DNA of 64,000 nucleotides, from NCBI RefSeq assembly GCF_020042665.1, contig NZ_CP083376.1:1462001-1526000 (forward strand), written 5' to 3'. The position numbers and the translations under genes were made by a program. The notes beneath the pieces were generated by a model, which made no database searches, was not told the origin of the DNA, and saw only the letters and a list, made by a program, of their open reading frames with translations. The stretch is from Pseudoxanthomonas sp. X-1 (lineage in GTDB: Bacteria > Pseudomonadota > Gammaproteobacteria > Xanthomonadales > Xanthomonadaceae). Each line of letters begins with the position of its first letter. Within the stretch, counting starts at the first letter, position 1. Below, in pieces: positions 49,299 through 58,098 of this stretch.

Positions 49299-50669
49299 TC
49301 ATGCCAGCAGCCGCCACAGCAGCGCGGTGCCGGCCAGTCCGACCAGCGAGACGATGGTCTGCAGCACCGACCACACCATCACCGTCTGCTTGAGCTTGAG
49401 ATCGAAGTACTCGCGCACCATCCAGAAGCCGGCGTCGTTGACGTGGCAGAAGAACACCGAGCCGGCGCCGATGGCCAGCGCGATCAGCGCGCCCTGGGTG
49501 GGCGGCAGGTGCGCCACCAGCGGTGCCAGGATGCCCGCGGTGGTGGTCGTGGCCACCGTGGCCGAGCCGGTCGCCTGGCGCAGTGCCACCGCGATCAGCC
49601 ACGCCAGCAGCAGATAGGGCAGGTGCGCGCCCTGGGCGACCTTGGCGATGGTGTCGCTGATGCCGGCATCCAGCAGCACCTGCTTCAGGCCGCCGCCGGC
49701 ACCGATGGTCAGCAGCAGCGCGGCGATCGGCGGCAGGCTCTTGAGCAGCACCTGGTTGACCCGCGCGCGGCCCAGTCCGCCGCCCCAGCCCAGTAGCGCC
49801 ACCGCGGCCAGCACCGCCAGGGCGAGGGCCACCATCGGTTCGCCCAGGAAGCGCAGCGCGGTGGCGGCGGGCGCGTCCGGCGGCAGGGCGATCCTGGCCA
49901 GGGTGGCGCCGAGCATCAGTACCACCGGCAGCAGGATGATCGACAGGCTCGCGGCGAAGCCGGGCGGATGCGCCGGCGCCTCGCGCGAGGAGAACAGCGC
50001 CTCCATCTTGGCCGGCACGGCGATGTCCACGCGCCGCGAGAGCCAGATCCCGTAGAGCGGCCCGGCAAGGATCACCGCGGGCACCGCGATGATGAAGCCG
50101 AACAGCATCGTCAGCCCCAGATCCGCATGCAGCGTGCTGACCGCGATCAGCGGGCCCGGGTGCGGCGGCATCAGCGCGTGCAGGGTGGTCATGCCGGCCA
50201 GCGCCGGGATGGCGATGCGCAGCAGCGGCTGCTGCGCGCGGCGCGCCATGACGAAGATGATCGGCACCATCATCACCAGGCCGACCTCGAAGAACAGCGG
50301 CAGGCCGATCACCATCGCCACCAGCGCCATCACCCAGGGCAGCGCCTTGCCCTTGCCGATGCCGAGCAGGGTCGAGGCGATGCGATCGGCCGCGCCGGTG
50401 TCGGCCAGCATCGCCCCCAGCATGGCGCCCAGGGCGATGATCAGTCCCGCATCGCCCAGCAGGTGGCCGGCGCCGGTGCTGAAGGACTTGGCCAGCTGTT
50501 CGGGCGGCAGCCCGATGCCCAGCCCGGCCACGAAGCTGCCGACCAGGATCGACAGGAACGGCGGCAGCCGGAGCAGGCTGATCAGCGCGACGATGCAGAC
50601 GATGCCGGCCAGGGCGCACAGCAGCAGGCGCGAATCGTGCGTGGCCCAGTGCACGGTGGTGAAGTCCAA
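49299..50669 (-). CDS. GntP family gluconate:H+ symporter
   Basis: This permease of the GntP family takes up gluconate or related sugar acids. The 456-residue product has about 12 hydrophobic helices with the family signatures GDAGLIIALGAMLGAMLADTGAAD (cited in part), MPPHPGPLIAV, and GSVFFCHVNDAGFW near the C-terminus. No gluconate kinase is nearby. A perfect 6-6-6 dyad sits 19 bases upstream of the start. Confidence 0.9.
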   Translation of the reverse strand: MDFTTVHWATHDSRLLLCALAGIVCIVALISLLRLPPFLSILVGSFVAGLGIGLPPEQLAKSFSTGAGHLLGDAGLIIALGAMLGAMLADTGAADRIASTLLGIGKGKALPWVMALVAMVIGLPLFFEVGLVMMVPIIFVMARRAQQPLLRIAIPALAGMTTLHALMPPHPGPLIAVSTLHADLGLTMLFGFIIAVPAVILAGPLYGIWLSRRVDIAVPAKMEALFSSREAPAHPPGFAASLSIILLPVVLMLGATLARIALPPDAPAATALRFLGEPMVALALAVLAAVALLGWGGGLGRARVNQVLLKSLPPIAALLLTIGAGGGLKQVLLDAGISDTIAKVAQGAHLPYLLLAWLIAVALRQATGSATVATTTTAGILAPLVAHLPPTQGALIALAIGAGSVFFCHVNDAGFWMVREYFDLKLKQTVMVWSVLQTIVSLVGLAGTALLWRLLA

Positions 50670-50687
50670 GGCGACGCTCCGGTTGAA

Positions 50688-50705
50688 ACTGACGGGGCTG
50701 TCAGT
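50688..50705 (-). promoter_or_regulatory. Dyad-symmetric candidate operator upstream of gntP
   Basis: ACTGAC-GGGGCT-GTCAGT is a perfect inverted repeat with six-base arms and a six-base spacer, located 19-36 bases before the gntP start codon. It is a plausible repressor site; no cognate regulator is encoded in the window. Confidence 0.4.
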
Positions 50706-50842
50706 CTAGTCGGCGCGACCTGTCATCCCGATCAAGACCAACGACTTGGCGGCTGACTTCACATTGGCTTCAAGCACCGCTCAACCGCGCCCCACACGGC
50801 CGGCGCAGCCTGTCCGGCATCGACCACCGGCCGGAGCCGTGC

Positions 50843-52168
50843 ATGAAATCCCTGAAGTTGCTGTTGCGTTCTGCCATCGTCGGCGCGCTGGTGCTGGCGC
50901 TGCTGATTCCCCTGAGCATGATCCGCAGCCTGATCGCCGAGCGCACCGCCTACCGCGAACAGGCCGTCGAGCGCGTGGCGCGCGGCAGCGCCGGTGAGCA
51001 GCGGCTGGTGGGCCCGCTGCGCGCGTTGCCCTACGTCGATGTGCGCGAACAGGCGTGGACCGACGCCGCCGGCCAGGCGCGCACGCGGCAGGTGCGCAGC
51101 GAAGGCACGCTGCTGCAGGCGCCGCTGTCGCTGCAGGTCGGCGGCCAGCTGCGGCCGCAGACGCGCCGGGTCGGGCTGTTCGATGTGCCCACCTACGTCT
51201 GGAACGGGCAGCTGTCGGCGCAGTTCTCCACCGCGCTGCCGCCGGCACCGGCCGGGGCCGTGCGTCGCTACGGCACGCCCTACCTGGTGCTGGGCCTGCG
51301 CGATGTGCGCGGTCTGCAGGGCGCGCCCAGCCTGCGCGTCGACGGCGCGGCGCTGCGCCTGCAGCCCGGCACGCGTGCCTTCAACGCGCACCTGGCCGGC
51401 GTCAGCGCGCTGCTGCCGGAGGTGGTGGACGGACGCGTGCCGGGACGCAGCGTGACGTTGTCCTTCGCGCTGTCCGGCACGCAGGCCCTGGAGGTGGTGC
51501 CGGTGGCCGACGACAGCCGCGCGCGGCTGGCCTCGCCGTGGCCGCATCCGGCCTTCGGCGGTGACTTCCTGCCCGTGCAGCGCACGGTCGGCGCGCGCGG
51601 CTTCGATGCGCAGTGGGCGGTGTCCTCGCTGGCCAGCCAGGCGCAGGCCCAGCTGCAGCAGCTGCAGTCCGAGGGCGGGGCGCAGCTGGACGCGCTGCGG
51701 GTGGAACTGGTCGACCCGGTCGATGCCTACACGCTGGCCGATCGCGCCTGCAAGTACGGGCTGCTGTTCGTGCTGCTGACCTTCGTCGGCTTCGGCCTGC
51801 TGGAACTGGTGCGGCGCGTGCAGATCCATCCGCTGCAATACCTGCTGGTGGGGCTGGCGCTGGCGATGTTCTTCCTGCTGCTGTTCAGCCTGTCCGAGCA
51901 CATCGCGTTCTGGCTGGCGTATCTGATCGCGGCCGGGGCCTGCATCGGCGTGCAGTTCGTCTACCTCTCCGGGGTGTTGCGCAGCGCCCGGCTGGCCGGC
52001 GGATTCGCCCTGGCGCTGACCGCGCTGTACGGCGCGCTGTACGGCCTGCTCATGTCCGAGGACAACGCGCTGCTGATGGGCTCGCTGCTGCTGTTCGCCA
52101 TCCTGGCGGCGATCATGTGGGTCACGCGCGGGATCGACTGGTATGCGCTGTCCACGGAGCTGCGCTGA
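50843..52168 (+). CDS. creD: Inner membrane protein CreD
   Basis: CreD is an inner-membrane protein of the CreBC regulon linked to beta-lactam and colicin responses. The 441-residue product has an N-terminal helix (LLLRSAIVGALVLALLIPL), a large periplasmic domain ending VSSLASQAQAQL, and then five or six closely spaced helices including YGLLFVLLTFVGFGLLELV and HPLQYLLVGLALAMFFLLLF. creBC is not present in the window. Its stop overlaps the next start by one base. Confidence 0.9.
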   Translation: MKSLKLLLRSAIVGALVLALLIPLSMIRSLIAERTAYREQAVERVARGSAGEQRLVGPLRALPYVDVREQAWTDAAGQARTRQVRSEGTLLQAPLSLQVGGQLRPQTRRVGLFDVPTYVWNGQLSAQFSTALPPAPAGAVRRYGTPYLVLGLRDVRGLQGAPSLRVDGAALRLQPGTRAFNAHLAGVSALLPEVVDGRVPGRSVTLSFALSGTQALEVVPVADDSRARLASPWPHPAFGGDFLPVQRTVGARGFDAQWAVSSLASQAQAQLQQLQSEGGAQLDALRVELVDPVDAYTLADRACKYGLLFVLLTFVGFGLLELVRRVQIHPLQYLLVGLALAMFFLLLFSLSEHIAFWLAYLIAAGACIGVQFVYLSGVLRSARLAGGFALALTALYGALYGLLMSEDNALLMGSLLLFAILAAIMWVTRGIDWYALSTELR

Positions 52169-52557
52169 TGCTGCTGCACGGGCGCGCGGTGCGCCACGCC
52201 GCGCGCCGCCTGCCGCCGGCGCTGAAGATCGGCGGCGTGCGCCTCGAAACGGGAGGGCCGCCGCTGCCGCCGCTGCGGCGCGGCGTCGCGGGTGCGGTGG
52301 TGTTCCAGCTTGCGCAGGCCACCGCGCAGGCGCTGCGGGAGCGGCCGGCGGACCTGCTGCGCGACGCGCTGCGACCGCGCTGCCCGCAGGCGCCCGCGTG
52401 GCGTCCATGGCGGTGCCTGCGCAGTGCGCAGTACGGTCCGCTGTGGCTGAGCGCGTGGCGCGATCGCGCGGTGTGGCTGGTGGTCGCGCCGGAGCAGGGC
52501 GTCGCGGCGCTGCTGTGGCGCGGGTGCCGGCCGGCGTGCGGTAGATTGTCCGCATGA
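52168..52557 (+). CDS. Hypothetical protein in the creD-GNAT-nitrilase operon
   Basis: This is a 129-residue basic protein that I do not recognise. It starts one base inside the creD stop and its own stop overlaps the next start as ATGA, so it appears to be a real member of the operon. It is rich in Arg, Ala and Pro, with a C-terminal stretch LWLSAWRDRAVWLVVAPEQG that could be two beta strands. There is no signal peptide or membrane helix. A competing frame at 52143-52544 lacks the overlap pattern and is rejected. Confidence 0.6.
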   Translation: MLLHGRAVRHAARRLPPALKIGGVRLETGGPPLPPLRRGVAGAVVFQLAQATAQALRERPADLLRDALRPRCPQAPAWRPWRCLRSAQYGPLWLSAWRDRAVWLVVAPEQGVAALLWRGCRPACGRLSA

Positions 52558-53177
52558 ATTCGCTCGCCTCCGCCTTGCCCGCGCACCGCATCGCGGTGGT
52601 GCGCGGCGCCGAGATCGCGCCCTACCTGGACGATGTGGCACGCCTGCGCATCGCCGTGTTCGCGCACTGGCCCTACCTCTATCAGGGCAGTCACGCCTAC
52701 GAGCGCGACTACTTGGCCGCCTATGCACGATCGCCGCGCAGCGTGTTCGTGCTGGCGCTGGCGGGCGCGGAGGTCATCGGCGCCTCCACCGGCCTGCCGC
52801 TGCTGGACGACACCGAGGCCTTCTCCGCGCCGTTCATCGCCCAGGGCCTCGACGCCGGGCGCATCTTCTACTTCGGCGAATCGGTGCTGCTGCCGGAATG
52901 GCGCGGGCGCGGCCTCGGCCACGCCTTCTTCGACGCGCGCGAGGCCCACGCGCGCGCGCTGGGCGGGTTCGACACGACCGCCTTCTGTGCGGTGGATCGC
53001 GCCCCGGCCGATCCGCGCCGCCCGCCCGGACACCGCGACAACGACGCGTTCTGGCGCAAGCGCGGCTACACGCGGCGCGATGGCCTGCAGGTGACGCTGC
53101 CCTGGCGCGAGGCCGGGCAGGGCGAGATCGCGCATACGCTGACCTTCTGGACCCGTGCGCTGGAGCCGCAGGCATGA
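52554..53177 (+). CDS. GNAT family N-acetyltransferase
   Basis: This is an acetyl-CoA dependent N-acetyltransferase of the GNAT superfamily with 207 residues. The fold is shown by IRVAVFAHWP-like strand 1 (LRIAVFAHWPYLY), the strand FVLALAGAEVIGASTGL, and the acetyl-CoA loop LPEWRGRGLGHAFFDAREAHA. The acceptor is unknown. It overlaps its neighbours by four bases on each side. The product next door is a carbon-nitrogen hydrolase; in some bacteria the two domains are a single fused protein, so the two products may work together. Confidence 0.88.
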   Translation: MNSLASALPAHRIAVVRGAEIAPYLDDVARLRIAVFAHWPYLYQGSHAYERDYLAAYARSPRSVFVLALAGAEVIGASTGLPLLDDTEAFSAPFIAQGLDAGRIFYFGESVLLPEWRGRGLGHAFFDAREAHARALGGFDTTAFCAVDRAPADPRRPPGHRDNDAFWRKRGYTRRDGLQVTLPWREAGQGEIAHTLTFWTRALEPQA

Positions 53178-54058
53178 AGGTCGCCGTCGCCAAGTATCCG
53201 GTCGGCCAGCCGCGCGACTTCGACGCCTTCGCCGAGAAGCAGGTGCATCTGCTGCAGCAGGCCGCCGACGCCGACGCGCGCATTGCGGTGCTGCCCGAGT
53301 ACCTGTCGCTGGAACTGGCCGCGACCTTCCCGGTGGCCATCAGCGCCGACCTGCTGGCCTCGCTGGAAGCGACCCAGCAGTACGCCGAGGATTTCCTGCA
53401 CCTGTACGCCACGCTGGCCCAGCGCCTGGGCCTGCACGTGGTCGCCGGCAGCTTTCTCACCGCGGTGGGCAACGGGCGCTATCGTAACCGCGCGCACTGG
53501 TTCACCCCGGACGGGCGGCGCGGCTGGCAGGACAAGCTGCAGCTGACCGGCTTCGAGAAGCACGCCCAGGTGATCGAGGGCGGCGACGACCTGCGCGTGT
53601 TCGCCGCCGACGAGATCCGCGCCGGCATCGCGATCTGCTACGACGCCGAGTTCCCGCTGCCGGTGCGCGCCCAGCAGCAGGCCGGCGCGCGCCTGCTGGT
53701 GGTGCCCAGCTGCACCGACACGGCCGCCGGCGCCACCCGCGTGCGCGTGGGCTGCCTGGCGCGCGCGCTGGAGAACCGCCTGTTCGTCGCCCAGTCGGTG
53801 ACCGCCGGCAGCGCGCCGTGGAGTCCGGCGCTGGACGAGAACACGGGCGAGGCCGCGCTGTTCGCGCCGATGGACGTGGACCTGCCTGCCGACGGCGTGA
53901 TCGCGCAGACGGCGGGCGAGCAGGTGTGGGCGATCGGCGAGCTGGATTTCGCGGCCTTGCAGGCCAGCGCGGCCCGCGCGCAGGTCGCGGTGGACCGCGA
54001 CTGGCCCGGCCAGGAGGCCCCCGCGCTGCGCCGTGCCAGGCTGACGCCCTTGGCCTGA
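53174..54058 (+). CDS. Carbon-nitrogen hydrolase (nitrilase superfamily)
   Basis: This cytoplasmic amidase-type enzyme has 294 residues. The catalytic triad is complete: Glu42 (LPEYLS), Lys121 (QDKLQL) and Cys155 (AICYDAEFP). An additional strand, LVVPSCTDTAAGATRVRVG, follows the nucleophile. The start at 53174 overlaps the GNAT stop by four bases. The substrate is unknown. It is the last gene of the creD operon; no terminator was seen in the 111-base gap after it. Confidence 0.9.
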   Translation: MKVAVAKYPVGQPRDFDAFAEKQVHLLQQAADADARIAVLPEYLSLELAATFPVAISADLLASLEATQQYAEDFLHLYATLAQRLGLHVVAGSFLTAVGNGRYRNRAHWFTPDGRRGWQDKLQLTGFEKHAQVIEGGDDLRVFAADEIRAGIAICYDAEFPLPVRAQQQAGARLLVVPSCTDTAAGATRVRVGCLARALENRLFVAQSVTAGSAPWSPALDENTGEAALFAPMDVDLPADGVIAQTAGEQVWAIGELDFAALQASAARAQVAVDRDWPGQEAPALRRARLTPLA

Positions 54059-54169
54059 CAGGTTTGTCATCCGGGGGCATGACCTGTGGCCTGCTGCAGG
54101 CGCACAACGCGCTGGCAGACTCGGTGGGTTGCACGACACGACCTTCAACAACCGAGATGGGGATTAGGC

Positions 54170-55765
54170 ATGAGGCGGATGAAATGGGCGGCGCTGGTCG
54201 CTGGGCTGGGGATGGCCTTCGCGACGCAGGCCGAGGAAGCGGTGGACCTGGCGATGATCGGCAAGATCCGGCAGGAGGCCTTCCACCGCTCGCAGGTGGC
54301 CGACACGCTGCAGTACCTGACCGAGCAGATCGGGCCGCGCCTGACCAACTCGCCGGCCATGGGCCGCGCCAACGCCTGGACCCGGGGGAAGTTCAGCGAG
54401 TGGGGCCTGAGCAACGTCCACGACGAGGCCTTCGACGACTTCGGCCGCGGCTGGGAGTTCAGCAGCGCCAGCGTCGAGCTGCTCAGCCCGCGCGCCGCGC
54501 CGCTGCACGCCGTGCCCAAGGCCTGGACGCCGGGCACCAACGGCGCGGTCGAGGGCGAGGCCATCGCGCTGAACCTCAAGACCAAGGCCGACCTGGACAA
54601 GTACAAGGGCAAGCTGCGCGGCAAGATCGTGCTGCTCAGCGAGGCGCGCCCGTACAAGCCCAACACCGAGGCCGCCTCCAAGCGCTATGACGAGGCCGGC
54701 CTGCACGAGCTGCTGGACTTCGCCATCCCCGCGCCCACCGACAAGGCCGCGCGCGACAAGCGCCTGAAGGAGTACCGCGAGCGCACCGAGCTGGCCAAGG
54801 CCACCAACCAGTTCCTGATCGACGAAGGCGCGCTGGCCGCGCTGAGCATCTCCGGCTGGGACGACGGCATCCTGCGCGTGGGCGGCGGCGGTTCGCGCAA
54901 GGCCGGCGAACCGGTCGGCGTGCCCGAACTGGTGGTCGCCGCCGAGCACTACAACCCGCTGATGCGCGCGCTGGAGCGCAAGGACACCGTGCGCCTGCGC
55001 GTGCGCTCCGATGCGCGTTTCACCAGCCAGAGCAACGACCCCGGCTACAACACCATCGCCGAGCTCAAGGGCAGCGGCAAGGCCGACGAAGTGGTGATGC
55101 TGGGCGCGCACATGGACTCCTGGCACGCCGGCACCGGCGCCTCGGACAACGGCGCCGGCGTGGCGGTCATGATGGAGGCCATGCGCATCCTCAAGGCGGT
55201 CGGCGCCAAGCCCAAGCGCACCATCCGCGTGGCGCTGTGGAGCGGCGAGGAGCAGGGCCTGATCGGCTCGACCGACTACGTCTCGCGCCATTTCGCCCGC
55301 TATCCCGAGCCGACCGATCCGGCGCAGAAGGAGCTGCCGTCCTCGCTGCGCACGCCGACCGGCCCGCTGCAGAAGACCAAGGACTGGGGCAAGCTCTCGG
55401 CCTACTTCAACCTGGACAACGGCTCGGGCCGCATCCGCGGCATCTACGCCCAGGAGAACCAGGCGGTGATGCCGATCTTCAAGGCCTGGCTGGCGCCGTT
55501 CGAGGACATCGGCGCGAGCATCGTCACCAGCCGCAACACCGGCAGCACCGACCACATCCCGTTCGACCGCGTGGGCCTGCCGGGCTTCCAGTTCGTGCAG
55601 GACCGGCTGGACTACGGCACCCAGGTCCACCACAGCGACCTGGACACCTACGACCACGCCGTCCCGGCCGACCTGCAGCAGGCCGCCGCGATCATCGCGG
55701 CCTTCGCCTACCAGGCCGCGATGCGCGACGCGCCGCTGCCCCGAAAGGATGTGATCGAAGAGTAA
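54170..55765 (+). CDS. M28 family zinc peptidase, exported
   Basis: This exported aminopeptidase-like protein has 531 residues. A signal peptide (MKWAALVAGLGMAFATQAEEA) is followed by a helical region and a PA-type insert. The M28 catalytic domain has GAHMDSWHAGTGASDNGAGV (His314 and the bridging Asp), WSGEEQGLIGS, and HHSDLDTYDH for the last zinc ligand. The ATG at 54170 has a GGATTAGG site; 54179 is an alternative. It resembles carboxypeptidase Q-like members of the family. A terminator follows. Confidence 0.9.
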   Translation: MRRMKWAALVAGLGMAFATQAEEAVDLAMIGKIRQEAFHRSQVADTLQYLTEQIGPRLTNSPAMGRANAWTRGKFSEWGLSNVHDEAFDDFGRGWEFSSASVELLSPRAAPLHAVPKAWTPGTNGAVEGEAIALNLKTKADLDKYKGKLRGKIVLLSEARPYKPNTEAASKRYDEAGLHELLDFAIPAPTDKAARDKRLKEYRERTELAKATNQFLIDEGALAALSISGWDDGILRVGGGGSRKAGEPVGVPELVVAAEHYNPLMRALERKDTVRLRVRSDARFTSQSNDPGYNTIAELKGSGKADEVVMLGAHMDSWHAGTGASDNGAGVAVMMEAMRILKAVGAKPKRTIRVALWSGEEQGLIGSTDYVSRHFARYPEPTDPAQKELPSSLRTPTGPLQKTKDWGKLSAYFNLDNGSGRIRGIYAQENQAVMPIFKAWLAPFEDIGASIVTSRNTGSTDHIPFDRVGLPGFQFVQDRLDYGTQVHHSDLDTYDHAVPADLQQAAAIIAAFAYQAAMRDAPLPRKDVIEE

Positions 55766-55791
55766 GTGCGTGCTCCGCGCTTGCTTGAAAG

Positions 55792-55820
55792 GAAGGCCGG
55801 CGTTTGCCGGCCTTCTTTTT
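55792..55820 (+). terminator. Rho-independent terminator after the M28 peptidase gene
   Basis: GAAGGCCGGC (55792-55801) pairs perfectly with GCCGGCCTTC (55806-55815) around a GTTT loop and is followed by five T bases. Confidence 0.92.
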
Positions 55821-55951
55821 CCGGGCAGGCTCCCTTGCGCATCGCGCTTCATGCGTTGTGAAGTGCGAGCGGTCTGTCAGGGAATTCGAAAGCGTTGAGG
55901 ACGCGCTGCTGGGAAGAAGCGCGAGTGGTGTCCTGGAACTCGTTTGGCGAC

Positions 55952-56165
55952 AACGGCAACAGCAACAGCAACAGCGCGAGCCCTCCCCCTGGCCTGCGGC
56001 CAAAGGGAGGGGGCGAAAGCACAGTCCCGCCCTTCCTTCCGATCGCATGATCGAGCGCGCGCTTCGCGAATCAAGTGTGCAGCAACCTCGCGCAGTCACC
56101 TTACAGCGCGCATGAGCCCGCCCCCTCCCTTTCGCGAAGGGGAGGGCTGGGGAGGGGTGCGCTTC
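55952..56165. repeat. Cluster of small repeats and G-tract hairpins
   Basis: This gene-free stretch has a short GCAACA tandem run (about 55955-55975) and two hairpin-forming units. One is at 55980-56014 (CCCTCCCCC ... GGGAGGGGG) and the other at about 56119-56147 (CCTCCCTTTCGCGAAGGGGAGG with one GT pair flanked by GGGAGGGGTGC). Such CCCTCCCC/GGGGAGGG units are frequent intergenic repeats in this bacterial group. No coding frame of family character was found between 55821 and 56312. Confidence 0.5.
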
Positions 56166-56256
56166 GCGCCTTGCTCGGCTGGCGCAACTCACTCCCGGCC
56201 TCAGCTTGTTATGCATGGGATGGGCCAAGCCGCAGCTGCACGCCCAGCCGCCCAGC

Positions 56257-56287
56257 CAATCGGTCAATCGGTCAATCGGTCAATCGG
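56257..56287. repeat. Octamer tandem repeat (CAATCGGT) x 3.9
   Basis: Three perfect CAATCGGT units and a fourth missing its last base are arranged head to tail, 26 bases beyond the stop of the convergent Mur ligase-like gene. Copy number may vary between strains. Confidence 0.8.
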
Positions 56288-56312
56288 CGCGCGCAGTGGC
56301 ATGACGGCTCTT

Positions 56313-58091
56313 CTAACCGACACGATCCACCGCCTGCTCCGGCACCGCAGTCCCCGCCCGCCACCCCGAAGCCGCCATCCCATCCAGCAGCGCCACCACC
56401 TGCGCGCGGTTGGCCAGCTCATGCACGGGCAGCACCAGCAGATCGCCTTCGCGTGCCCAGGCGAGCAGGCTGCGTGCGGCCTGCACCTCGTCGGGCTGCA
56501 GCTGCACGCGCTGCGGATCCAGGCCGTCGGCCAGAAGCTGTGCATGCATCAGCGCCGGTACCGCATCGGCATCACGACCGCGGGCATAACCCGGTAGCTC
56601 CTTGAGGATCACCTGCTCCGGCGCGTACGCCGCCGCGACATGCGCAACCGCGCGCAGGTCCTCGTCCTGGCGATTGCCGGCGTGGCCCAGCAGCAGCCCC
56701 AGCCGGCCGCCGCGGCGCGAAGCGTCGAGCGCATCGAGCAGGCTGCGCAGGCCTTCGGGATTGTGCGCATAGTCCACGACCACACGCGTGCTGCCGAACA
56801 TCCACTGCTGCAGCCTCCCGGGGTTGTCGTCCGGGTCTTGCCCGAAGCGCGCAAGCACCCGCGCGATGGTCGCCGGCGCGATGCCCAGCAGAGCGCCGGC
56901 CAGGGCGCCCGCCGCCAGATTGCCCAGGTTGTAGCGCGCGCGATCGCCTAGGCTCAGCGGCATCGCGGCCGTGGGGCCGAGGTCGTGTTCGACACCGGCC
57001 AGCGCCAGCCACAGATGCGCGTCGCGCACGCCGCAGGTGGGCTTGCCGAGCGCGCGATGCAGCCGCACCAGCGGCTGGTCGAAATCCAGCGCGAACCACG
57101 CCAGCGGACACGACAGGGCCGTGGACTGCGTGCGTAGGAAGGCATCGTCCGCATTGAGCACCAGATGCGCGCCCACGCCCACCGCGCGGGCCACGCTGAG
57201 CTTGACCTGCGCCAGCGTGTGCAGGTCATGCACGCCGAACTCGCCGAAGTGATCGTGCGCCACGTTGGTCACCACCGCCACATCGGCCTGTTCGACCGCC
57301 AGGCCGTGGCGCAGCAGGCCGCCGCGCGCGGTCTCCAGCACGGCGGCGCGGGCCTGGCCCTGGCGCAGCGCCTCGCGCGCGCCGGCCGGCCCGGAGAAGT
57401 CGCCGCTGTCCAGCGCCTGGCCCTGGAAGAACACGCCATCCGTGCAGCAGTACGCGGTGTCCCCGGCCTGCGCCTGGCACAGCGCGGCCAGCAGGCGCGT
57501 GGTCGTGGTCTTGCCATTGGAGCCGGTCACCAGCGCGGTCGGAATGCGATGCAGGCGCGGCCAGGGCACGTGCGCCGGATCGGGCAGCTCGTCGACGAAC
57601 CAGCTGCGCGCGCCGCTGCCGCTGCCCAGGGTCAGTTCGTCCTCGTCCAGCAGGAAGGGCAGGGCGCGGGCGCGGGCCTTGCGCTGCAGCGCGAGCAGCG
57701 TCGGCTGCGCTTCGGCCGCGGCGCTGGCCTGCAGCGTGCGCAAGCCCTGCACGATGTCCCAGGTGGCCGCATCGCCGGGCGCGTGCAGCGGCTCGGCCGG
57801 GCTGTCGCTGGCGATCCACCACGCCCAGATGTTCAGCGCGGTGGCGGTATGCAGCTGATCCAGCGGCGCGGAGAAGGCCAGCGTGGCGCCGCTGGCATGG
57901 CGGTGCCGATAGCGCGCGCCGGCCGGCCAGCCCAGTCGTGCCACGGCCTCGCGCACCAGCGCGTCCCAGCGCCGAAGCGCGTCCAGGTCGAACGCCTGCC
58001 CGGCCGCGCTTTCCAGCGCCGTGCCGGTGTCGGCGAAGTAGACGTTGGGACCGGTCAACCGGCGCGCCTGTCGGTAGGGCAGGACCTGCAT
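56313..58091 (-). CDS. Mur ligase family protein resembling cyanophycin synthetase without the ATP-grasp domain
   Basis: This 592-residue protein follows cphA by seven bases. Its N-terminus (LTGPNVYFADTGTALE) matches the CphA N-domain pattern, and the piece RALPFLLDEDELTLGSG parallels RGIPWLRLDTHSLIQFG of CphA. The protein then goes directly into a Mur-type ATPase: P-loop VTGSNGKTTTTR with Lys194, ETARGGLLRHGL, NVAHDHFGE and VVVDYAHNPEGLRSLLDAL. In CphA the P-loop lysine is residue 502, so about 310 residues covering the ATP-grasp domain are missing. CphA2 enzymes of cyanobacteria also lack a working ATP-grasp and polymerise beta-Asp-Arg dipeptides. An analogous role here is inferred, not shown. 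Confidence 0.85.
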   Translation of the reverse strand: MQVLPYRQARRLTGPNVYFADTGTALESAAGQAFDLDALRRWDALVREAVARLGWPAGARYRHRHASGATLAFSAPLDQLHTATALNIWAWWIASDSPAEPLHAPGDAATWDIVQGLRTLQASAAAEAQPTLLALQRKARARALPFLLDEDELTLGSGSGARSWFVDELPDPAHVPWPRLHRIPTALVTGSNGKTTTTRLLAALCQAQAGDTAYCCTDGVFFQGQALDSGDFSGPAGAREALRQGQARAAVLETARGGLLRHGLAVEQADVAVVTNVAHDHFGEFGVHDLHTLAQVKLSVARAVGVGAHLVLNADDAFLRTQSTALSCPLAWFALDFDQPLVRLHRALGKPTCGVRDAHLWLALAGVEHDLGPTAAMPLSLGDRARYNLGNLAAGALAGALLGIAPATIARVLARFGQDPDDNPGRLQQWMFGSTRVVVDYAHNPEGLRSLLDALDASRRGGRLGLLLGHAGNRQDEDLRAVAHVAAAYAPEQVILKELPGYARGRDADAVPALMHAQLLADGLDPQRVQLQPDEVQAARSLLAWAREGDLLVLPVHELANRAQVVALLDGMAASGWRAGTAVPEQAVDRVG

Positions 58092-58098
58092 GGTGGGC

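Noticed and set aside
56257..56287. CRISPR-like array
   Set aside because: The units are 8 bases long and have no spacers; it is a simple tandem repeat.
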